Shown piece by piece: positions 17,096 to 24,281 of a stretch of 64,000 bases of DNA. Both the position numbers and the translations under genes were made by a program. Position 1 is the first letter of the stretch. Each line of letters opens with the position of its first letter. The notes under the pieces are model-generated. The model was not told the origin of the DNA and searched no databases. It worked only from the letters and a program-made list of their open reading frames with translations. This DNA comes from Lachnospiraceae bacterium (GTDB lineage Bacteria > Bacillota > Clostridia > Lachnospirales > Lachnospiraceae), in assembly GCA_900768755.1 (NCBI GenBank), contig CAAGDV010000024.1, positions 47,407 to 111,406 of the forward strand, read 5' to 3'.

Positions 17096-18550
17096 ATGGG
17101 AAGAATTATTGGCGAAGGAATTACTTTTGATGATGTTTTACTGGTACCTTCATACTCAGAGGTTACTCCGAATATGATTGAGCTGGAGACGTATCTTACA
17201 AAGGAAATCAAGCTTAACGTGCCGATTATGAGCGCCGGTATGGATACCGTTACCGAGCACAGAATGGCGATTGCAATGGCTCGTCAGGGCGGAATCGGAA
17301 TTATTCACAAGAACATGTCAATTGAGGCGCAGGCCGAAGAGGTTGACAAGGTAAAAAGATCAGAAAACGGCGTAATAACAGACCCGTTCTTCCTCTCACC
17401 GGAGCATACGCTTGCAGACGCCAACGATTTGATGGCAAAGTTTCGTATTTCGGGAGTTCCGATAACGGAGGGCAGAAAACTTGTAGGTATCATCACCAAC
17501 CGTGACCTCAAGTTTGAAACGGATTTTACCAAGAAGATTAAAGAGTGCATGACCTCAAAGAACCTTGTAACAGCAAAGGTCGGAATCAATCTTATGGATG
17601 CCAAGGACATTCTGGCAAAGGCAAGGGTTGAGAAACTTCCGATTGTCGACGACGATTTTAACCTCAGAGGACTTATCACAATTAAAGATATCGAGAAGCA
17701 GATAAAGTATCCGCTTTCGGCAAAGGATTCACAGGGAAGACTTCTCTGCGGTGCCGCTGTCGGAATCACCACAAATATTATGGACAGGGTTGCAGCCCTT
17801 GTTGATGCAAAGGTTGACTGTATCGTAATCGATTCGGCACACGGACATTCAAAGAACATTATTGAAGCAGTTAAGAGAGTTAAGGCAGCTTATCCTAAGC
17901 TTCAGGTAATAGCAGGAAACATTGCAACCGGCGAGGCTGCCAGAGCTTTGATTGAAGCGGGCGTGGATGCCGTTAAGGTCGGAATCGGACCGGGCTCAAT
18001 ATGTACAACCCGTGTTGTTGCCGGTATCGGTGTTCCGCAGATTACAGCCGTTATGGATGTGTATGAGGTGGCAAAACAGTACGGAGTACCCGTTATCGCC
18101 GACGGCGGTATTAAGTATTCCGGAGATATCACAAAGGCAATTGCGGCAGGCGCTGACGTATGTATGATGGGTTCAATATTTGCCGGTTGCGATGAGGCAC
18201 CCGGAGATTTTGAACTTTTCCAGGGACGTAAATACAAAGTGTACAGAGGAATGGGATCAATTGCGGCCATGGAGAACGGCAGTAAGGACCGTTATTTCCA
18301 GACAGATGCCAAAAAGCTGGTTCCGGAAGGTGTTGAGGGACGTGTTGCATACAAGGGACAGGTTGAGGACACCGTATTCCAGCTCATGGGCGGATTAAGG
18401 TCAGGCATGGGATACTGTGGAACAAAGACAATAGCAGAGCTTAAGGAAAACGGAAGATTTGTAAAGATTAGTGCTGCATCACTCAAGGAAAGCCATCCTC
18501 ATGATATTCACATAACAAAAGAGGCACCAAACTACAGTGTTGAGCAATAA
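17096..18550 (+). CDS. guaB: IMP dehydrogenase
   Basis: Oxidises IMP to XMP with NAD, the entry to guanine nucleotides. TIM-barrel enzyme of 484 residues with two CBS domains inserted at about 95-205, which usually bind adenine or guanine nucleotides for control. The catalytic Cys303 is in GPGSICTTR, and the flap MENGSKDRYF follows at about residue 393. It closes the purine block purC-purF-purB. AGAGGAAAGG upstream is the ribosome site. The next gene overlaps its 3' end. Confidence 0.97.
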   Translation: MGRIIGEGITFDDVLLVPSYSEVTPNMIELETYLTKEIKLNVPIMSAGMDTVTEHRMAIAMARQGGIGIIHKNMSIEAQAEEVDKVKRSENGVITDPFFLSPEHTLADANDLMAKFRISGVPITEGRKLVGIITNRDLKFETDFTKKIKECMTSKNLVTAKVGINLMDAKDILAKARVEKLPIVDDDFNLRGLITIKDIEKQIKYPLSAKDSQGRLLCGAAVGITTNIMDRVAALVDAKVDCIVIDSAHGHSKNIIEAVKRVKAAYPKLQVIAGNIATGEAARALIEAGVDAVKVGIGPGSICTTRVVAGIGVPQITAVMDVYEVAKQYGVPVIADGGIKYSGDITKAIAAGADVCMMGSIFAGCDEAPGDFELFQGRKYKVYRGMGSIAAMENGSKDRYFQTDAKKLVPEGVEGRVAYKGQVEDTVFQLMGGLRSGMGYCGTKTIAELKENGRFVKISAASLKESHPHDIHITKEAPNYSVEQ

Positions 18551-19220
18551 GAGGAGAAATGGTATAATAAAATACGTGCTGTTTTTTTCAGTGGTCATAT
18601 TAATCATTCTGGTTATTTTGATTATAGTTAAGGGACCCGACCGCATTAACACAGGCGTGCATCCCTCAGGCAGCAATAATAACCGGGAAGAGGACAATAC
18701 GACCTCCGATTCGTTTCTTTTGGGCAATGATATTGACAGACAGTATCTTACCGTTAGCGAGTATTCAAGACCCGGCACCCCAATCGGCAAAGTTAATGCT
18801 GTGGTGATACACTATGTGGGCAACCCGGGAACGACTGCGTGGCAGAACCGGCAGTATTTTGAAAGCCTTAAGGACAGTCAGGTTACCGCTGCAAGCAGTC
18901 ATTACATAATCGGACTTAACGGCGAGATAATACAGTGTGTTCCGTTGGATGAGATATCGTACTGCTCCAACAGCCGCAATTCAGATACTATTGCAATTGA
19001 ATGCTGCCATCCGGACGATACGGGGCAATTCAACGAAAATACCTACAGATCGCTTGTACGGCTGACCGCCGCACTGTGCAGGACATACGGGTTGGAACCG
19101 GAAAAAGATTTGTTAAGACATTATGATATAACGAAAAAAATGTGCCCGCTTTACTTTGTTGAGAATGAAGATGAGTGGGAGAACTTCAAAATGGACGTTA
19201 AGGCTTCCATGGCGGAGTGA
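18537..19220 (+). CDS. N-acetylmuramoyl-L-alanine amidase, membrane-anchored
   Basis: Cuts the MurNAc to L-Ala bond of peptidoglycan. A basic N-terminus and one hydrophobic anchor (about 12-32) are followed by a disordered linker and an Amidase_2/PGRP domain from about residue 68. Zinc ligands are H92 (VIHYVGN), H195 (RHYDITKKMCP) and C203. The start is uncertain: no in-frame ATG exists before the anchor. GTG 18537 or TTG 18540 would overlap guaB by 14 or 11 bases. GAGGAG at 18551 lies downstream of both and would serve no standard codon except GTG 18576, which would lose the basic residues. The family call is sound, the start is not. Confidence 0.85.
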   Translation: MLSNKRRNGIIKYVLFFSVVILIILVILIIVKGPDRINTGVHPSGSNNNREEDNTTSDSFLLGNDIDRQYLTVSEYSRPGTPIGKVNAVVIHYVGNPGTTAWQNRQYFESLKDSQVTAASSHYIIGLNGEIIQCVPLDEISYCSNSRNSDTIAIECCHPDDTGQFNENTYRSLVRLTAALCRTYGLEPEKDLLRHYDITKKMCPLYFVENEDEWENFKMDVKASMAE

Positions 19221-19235
19221 CGGAGGAAAGACATA

Positions 19236-20909
19236 ATGAATTGGGATTGGTCAGATGTGGCTAATATTCTGGGCTTCGCGGGAGGCCTGGGAATGTTTTT
19301 ATACGGAATGAAGCTACTGTCCGGCGGCCTTCAGAAGGTTGCGGGAGAGAAGATGAAAACACTTCTTTCAGCGGTAACCAACAAAAGAATAATGGGAATT
19401 TTGGTCGGGGCTGCCGTAACGGCAATTATTCAGAGCTCCGGCGCAACGACGGTTATGGTTGTCGGATTTGTCAACGCCGGAATTATCAACCTTCTTCAGT
19501 CCGTCGGGGTAATAATGGGAGCAAATATCGGAACGACCGTAACGGCGTGGATTGTATCCCTTGACTCCCTCGGAGAGGCTGCAACAGCCCTCAAACCGTC
19601 ATTCTATGCACCATTAATGATAGGCGTCGGAGCTGCGTTTATCATGTTCTGCCGCAAGCATAAAAAGCAGACCATGGGTGAGATTATTCTGTCAATCGGT
19701 CTTCTTTTCTTTGGACTGACAACAATGTCAGGTTCAATGGAACCGTATATGAAGAGCAAAGCCGTTCAGGAGATGTTTTTGAGCCTTGGCTCCAATCCTT
19801 TGTTCGGTATACTCATCGGAGTTGTTGTTACGGGTGTTATGCAGAGTTCATCCGCTTCCGTCGGCGTACTTCAGACACTTGCGGGATTTGGTGTGGTAAA
19901 TGCACCTACGGCGGTATTTATCTGTCTCGGAGCAGATATCGGATCCTGCTTTACAGCGATTCTGTCCAGCGCGGGAGCATCAAAGAATGCCAAAAGAGCC
20001 GCGATGATTAACCTTTTGTTCAATGCAATCGGTGTTGTTATATGGGGCACGCTTGCCTTCATATTCTTTAAATGTTTTACGCCGGCGGAATCATTTATTA
20101 TGTCGAGTGTCACAATCGCAATGTTCCATACGGGCTTTAAACTTGTGAACACAATAGCCTTCTATCCGTTTGCCGGTAAACTGGTTAAGCTCGCCGAGTT
20201 TATTGTCAGGGACAACAAGACGGAAAGAATTGTTCAACAGGAGAAAAGAGACAATACAATGCTTTTGGATGACCGTATCCTCAACACTCCGTCGCTTGCT
20301 ATCCAGGCAGTCACCAACCATGTTGTCCACCTCGGACAGATATGTCAGGAGAATATCAAACGCTCGCTGGATGCTCTCATGTATGGAAAATACGAGCTGA
20401 TTGATGAGGTGTTTGACACCGAGAAGCATATTGATGACCACGTTGCCAACCTTTCGGATTTCCTTGTAAAGATAAGTAACGACGGACTCACTGACAGGCA
20501 GAGCCGTCAGGTCAAAAATCTTATGTACACGGTGATTGACCTTGAAAGAATAGGCGACCATGCCGAGAATATCGCTGAGTCAGCCCAGAAGATGCAGAAG
20601 GATACAAGAAAGTTTTCAGAGTACGGAATTGAGGACCTTAAGAGCATGCGCGAGGCTGTGGAGGGCGCTATCGAAAATGCTGTTGCAGCCCGTGAGCATA
20701 TGAATGTTGATTGTGCGGAGCTTGCATTCAGATTCGAGGATAAGGTGGATGAACTTGAGGAGGAGATTCGCGAGAGACATATTGAAAGACTCTCAAGAAA
20801 TGAGTGCGCATCAGAGACAGGAGTTATTTTCCTTAACACACTCACCAATCTTGAGAGAGTCTCTGACCATGCAAACAACATTGCCGGATATGTAAAGGAC
20901 GAGATTTGA
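19236..20909 (+). CDS. Na/phosphate cotransporter family protein with PhoU-like tail
   Basis: Membrane transporter of the NptA/YjbB (Na/Pi-II) family, importing or exporting phosphate with sodium. Two inverted repeats carry the family motifs: GAAVTAIIQSSGATTVMVVGF at about 55-75 and a matching TGVMQSSSASVGVLQ at about 196-210. About eight membrane helices run to residue 320, then a cytoplasmic PhoU-like helical bundle from about 345 to 557 (DLERIGDHAENI, LERVSDHANNI). The 557 residues fit the fused bacterial form. Ribosome site GGAGGAAAG precedes ATG 19236. Confidence 0.92.
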   Translation: MNWDWSDVANILGFAGGLGMFLYGMKLLSGGLQKVAGEKMKTLLSAVTNKRIMGILVGAAVTAIIQSSGATTVMVVGFVNAGIINLLQSVGVIMGANIGTTVTAWIVSLDSLGEAATALKPSFYAPLMIGVGAAFIMFCRKHKKQTMGEIILSIGLLFFGLTTMSGSMEPYMKSKAVQEMFLSLGSNPLFGILIGVVVTGVMQSSSASVGVLQTLAGFGVVNAPTAVFICLGADIGSCFTAILSSAGASKNAKRAAMINLLFNAIGVVIWGTLAFIFFKCFTPAESFIMSSVTIAMFHTGFKLVNTIAFYPFAGKLVKLAEFIVRDNKTERIVQQEKRDNTMLLDDRILNTPSLAIQAVTNHVVHLGQICQENIKRSLDALMYGKYELIDEVFDTEKHIDDHVANLSDFLVKISNDGLTDRQSRQVKNLMYTVIDLERIGDHAENIAESAQKMQKDTRKFSEYGIEDLKSMREAVEGAIENAVAAREHMNVDCAELAFRFEDKVDELEEEIRERHIERLSRNECASETGVIFLNTLTNLERVSDHANNIAGYVKDEI

Positions 20910-22330
20910 TGTTTGACAAAAATCTATCAGAAATAGAAAAAGGAATAGATGTGCGCCGCAACCTTCTTGAAATAAAGCAGGCCGGCGCCGCCGGACTTAA
21001 AAGCGAAAGGTTGTATGACATTTCGCTTTTTGCGCTTTTATTGAAGCATGAAGACCCTAAGGTGAGAAAAAATGCCGCGTCTATTATAGGAGACATGGGC
21101 GAGTGCAGGCTTTTGGATGCGCTGTACGAAGGATATGTCAACGAGCAGACAATGTTTGTAAAGAGCGCATATCTTAAAGCTATGAGCCGCATGGATTATT
21201 CCCCGTATATTGAACGGTTGAAAAAACGCCGCGACGGGCTTTCGGCCATGGAGGTTTCGGAGGAGAATCTTAAGCATGTGGCGGACGAACTGAAAGTCCT
21301 TAACGGAATGCTGGACGACGAAAACCCCGGAGGCGGACACACCTTTTGTAATCCGGACAGAGCAGTTACGGTGTTTTTGTCGGCGGAAAAAAGTGCGGTT
21401 TCGTATTTGCTTAACGACATACCCGGGGCTAAAGAGGCGGCGGGCGGAGTGATTTTTAAGACCGCAGATGTCGGAAAAATATCCCGCATCAGAATATACA
21501 GGGAGTTGTTTTTTCCTGTCAACGGGTTTAGATGTTATGAGAGGGCAGAGCTTCCGAAAGAGCTTGCGTCAGGCAATCTTTTGGAACTTCTGGAATCGCT
21601 GCACAGGGAGAAAAAACTTCCGTACCGCTTCAGGGTGACGGCAAAAGATATGGATTTGTCGGATTTGGGAGCGAGGATTGCGGCGCTTTCAAAGGGAATG
21701 CTAATCAATGCACCGTCGGATTATGAGATTGAACTGAGGCTTGTTAAGAACAAAGAGGGCAGGTACGGATGTCTTTTGAAACTTCACACGGCAAAAGACA
21801 GCAGATTTTCCTACAGAAAAGAGACGGTTGCCACATCGTTAAAGCCCCAGAATGCGGCGCTCATGGTACGAATATGTGCAGATTACCTGCGACCGAAAGC
21901 CCGCATACTGGACCCGTTCTGCGGCGTGGGCACGCTTCTTGTTGAACGGGCAATTTATATGAGACCCCACTGTGTGTTCGGCACGGATACTTTCCAAAAC
22001 GCGATTCTGGGGGCACGGGTTAACACAAAAGCCGCAGGTATGCAGTTTAACTACATCAACAGGAATTTTTTTGATTTTAAATCAGACGAACCGTTTGATG
22101 AGATTATCACTGAGATGCCGGACATTGACAAAACAGAGGAGGAAGAACTGTACAGAAATTTTTTTGACAAGTGCTCAACGCTTCTTGCACCGCGCGGAAT
22201 AATAATCATGAATTCCGACAGGAAAAATCTTGTCAGAAAGCATATTCGTCTAAACGGTGAACTCAAGCTCATACGCGAGTATGTCATGAATGAAAAAGCA
22301 GGCTCTTATATTTGGATTATAGGCAGATAA
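20909..22330 (+). CDS. HEAT-repeat / THUMP-like / RNA methylase-like fusion protein
   Basis: ATG 20909 overlaps the stop of the transporter gene (TGATG) and is preferred to TTG 20906. The product has 473 residues. HEAT-like helices lie at about 36-110 (HEDPKVRKNAASIIGDMG), then a THUMP-like segment around 150-300, then a class I methyltransferase domain of the UPF0020/TrmN/RlmL type at about 305-473. The SAM motif LDPFCGVGT (334-342) and the acidic GTD at 358-360 are intact. The catalytic motif IV, normally N/D-PP-Y/F in this family, reads TEMPD at 401-405. It could be a diverged RNA methyltransferase or an RNA-binding protein that has lost catalysis. Confidence 0.72.
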   Translation: MFDKNLSEIEKGIDVRRNLLEIKQAGAAGLKSERLYDISLFALLLKHEDPKVRKNAASIIGDMGECRLLDALYEGYVNEQTMFVKSAYLKAMSRMDYSPYIERLKKRRDGLSAMEVSEENLKHVADELKVLNGMLDDENPGGGHTFCNPDRAVTVFLSAEKSAVSYLLNDIPGAKEAAGGVIFKTADVGKISRIRIYRELFFPVNGFRCYERAELPKELASGNLLELLESLHREKKLPYRFRVTAKDMDLSDLGARIAALSKGMLINAPSDYEIELRLVKNKEGRYGCLLKLHTAKDSRFSYRKETVATSLKPQNAALMVRICADYLRPKARILDPFCGVGTLLVERAIYMRPHCVFGTDTFQNAILGARVNTKAAGMQFNYINRNFFDFKSDEPFDEIITEMPDIDKTEEEELYRNFFDKCSTLLAPRGIIIMNSDRKNLVRKHIRLNGELKLIREYVMNEKAGSYIWIIGR

Positions 22331-22340
22331 GGACAGATTT

Positions 22341-24176
22341 ATGATCAGGTTTGAAAAATATCTTGCTGACGGAAGGGACTTCCTAAGCATATGCAACGCA
22401 ATTTTGGCAGAATGTATTGATACAGGATACTTTGAAGAGACGGGAATACTGCAGCTTACGCCGGATAACAGTTCGGTGTGTGTAATTGCGATGCAGTCTT
22501 TTGGGAATAATACGCCTGTGTATATTCCGGGCGTGTGCGTAAGATTGTCTGACATGCCAGACCTCGGAACCGAGGCCTACATCACCGGAGGAAGGATGTA
22601 TGTGCCGGTGTTAATCAGGGAGTCCGTTGCGATGTATGTGTACGGAATTGCGAAGGGTGATGAACCTGATGATACTGCGCGCGGGCTGATGACATCCATG
22701 TCGATGATTATTCAGAACATTGCGGCTCGAAAGAATTACGAGGATTCGCTTCAGAATTCATACCGTCTGGTCTGGCAGATTCTTGACATTGTCCCGACGG
22801 GAATAATTGTGCTTGACCGGATAAACCGGAGCGTTCTGATGATGAACCGGGTGGCGGCGCAGTCGGAGGCCGTTCAGAGAGTGGTTGGGAAAAGTCTTTG
22901 CAGCTATACGGGCAGCGACAATTCATTTTTTGAAGGCATATATGATGATGAGACAGGACTTTGGTTTGACGTCCGGTTCATGGCAATAAAGTGGCTTAAT
23001 GAGGAGGATGTCGTGCTGTGCACGGTGCTTGATGTGACCCAGAAGGTCAAAACTCAGTTAAAAGCTGAATACCAGGCAAACAATGACTATCTGACCGGTC
23101 TTTTTAACCGCATGAAATGCGAGCGTGACCTTACGGAATTGATTCAGAACACCGGCAAAAAAGAGCGCGGAATTGTGATTTATCTGGATCTTGACGATTT
23201 TAAACAGGTCAACGACGGGCTTGGACATCAGTACGGCGATGTGCTTCTTCAGGAGATTTCGACATTTATATCCGGCATTGAACCCATAGCCAACAGCTGC
23301 TACAGAATGGGCGGCGATGAATTTGTGATTGTAATCGGACCGGATAATTTTTTGCGTGCCACGGAGATTGTCCAAAAGATTACGGAGCGTTTTGCCCTTC
23401 CGTGGGACCTCCTCGGAAATATTTATTATTCGACGATGAGTATGGGATTAGCTGTTTTTCCCGATGACGGAACGCATATGCATGATGTGCTCAAAAAAGC
23501 CGATTTTGCCATGTACGAGGCCAAAAAGGGCGGAAAAAACAGGTATATGTGGTATGCGGAGTGTAGCGACGACAAAACAGCGTTAAAGCAGGAGGCGGAT
23601 GCGGAGTTTAAGAAAGTTGTGGAGGCCGGCTGCGAAGGCTTTGGCGAGGAGTATTATTTCATAAAGGATACCAAGGGAAAGACACAGGGGCTCTGTATTG
23701 ATATCAGTTATGACAATATGAATTACGACGGGATAATCTCTCTGGCAGAATACGGCGGACTTGTGTGCAAGGTTATGAGATACGTGGGAGAAAAGCTGCT
23801 TTGCGAGGCTTTTCGGCAGGGGCAGCGGGCTTTTCTTTTTACGGAACCGGTTCAGATTCTCGCAAAAGATGTGGTGGACGAATATGTTGCACTTGCCGAT
23901 AAATGCAATATCGACCCTGCGGATATTTTCCTGTGCGTAAGCGACGGGGCTGAATTCAGGGACAAAAACCGTGCCGCCGCCAATCTCGGTCTTCTGAAAG
24001 CGCACGGCTTCAAAATAGCCGTGAGGGATTTCGGAGAAGGAGATATGTCGCTTAAAAGGATTATAGAATACCGCGCGGATGCCGTAATAGTAAAAGATTC
24101 AAAGCTGTTGAGCGGAATGCTTGGAATCGCAAAGGATTTTGGATTTGACGTATTGGTTCAACAGAGGAACGACTGA
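22341..24176 (+). CDS. cytoplasmic GGDEF protein with PAS domain and degenerate EAL domain
   Basis: Soluble c-di-GMP signalling protein of 611 residues. Order: a GAF-like region (about 1-130), a PAS domain (about 140-235, IVPTGIIVLDR), a GGDEF domain with intact RMGGDEF (324-328) and DYLTGLFNR, then residues 430-611, which align with an EAL domain. That part is short and has lost the EAL signature and the metal ligands: the DDFG motif reads RDFG (562-565) in LKAHGFKIAVRDFGEG, while the structural segment ISLAEYGGLVCKVMRYVGE is still clear. It is probably a cyclase with a ligand-binding or purely structural EAL remnant. Start ATG 22341 has only a weak ribosome site. Confidence 0.82.
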   Translation: MIRFEKYLADGRDFLSICNAILAECIDTGYFEETGILQLTPDNSSVCVIAMQSFGNNTPVYIPGVCVRLSDMPDLGTEAYITGGRMYVPVLIRESVAMYVYGIAKGDEPDDTARGLMTSMSMIIQNIAARKNYEDSLQNSYRLVWQILDIVPTGIIVLDRINRSVLMMNRVAAQSEAVQRVVGKSLCSYTGSDNSFFEGIYDDETGLWFDVRFMAIKWLNEEDVVLCTVLDVTQKVKTQLKAEYQANNDYLTGLFNRMKCERDLTELIQNTGKKERGIVIYLDLDDFKQVNDGLGHQYGDVLLQEISTFISGIEPIANSCYRMGGDEFVIVIGPDNFLRATEIVQKITERFALPWDLLGNIYYSTMSMGLAVFPDDGTHMHDVLKKADFAMYEAKKGGKNRYMWYAECSDDKTALKQEADAEFKKVVEAGCEGFGEEYYFIKDTKGKTQGLCIDISYDNMNYDGIISLAEYGGLVCKVMRYVGEKLLCEAFRQGQRAFLFTEPVQILAKDVVDEYVALADKCNIDPADIFLCVSDGAEFRDKNRAAANLGLLKAHGFKIAVRDFGEGDMSLKRIIEYRADAVIVKDSKLLSGMLGIAKDFGFDVLVQQRND

Positions 24177-24216
24177 CGGAGCAGAAGACTGGTCTTTTGA
24201 TATTATAAATAATGAG

Positions 24217-24245
24217 TTGTAAAAAATGCCTGGGTTTAGTACAAT
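24217..24245 (+). promoter_or_regulatory. promoter of the M16C protease gene
   Basis: TTGTAA (24217-24222), a 17-bp spacer and TACAAT (24240-24245), about 35 bases before ATG 24282. Confidence 0.5.
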
Positions 24246-24281
24246 AGTACTTAGATTTTTTACCCGGAAAGGAAAGAATAT

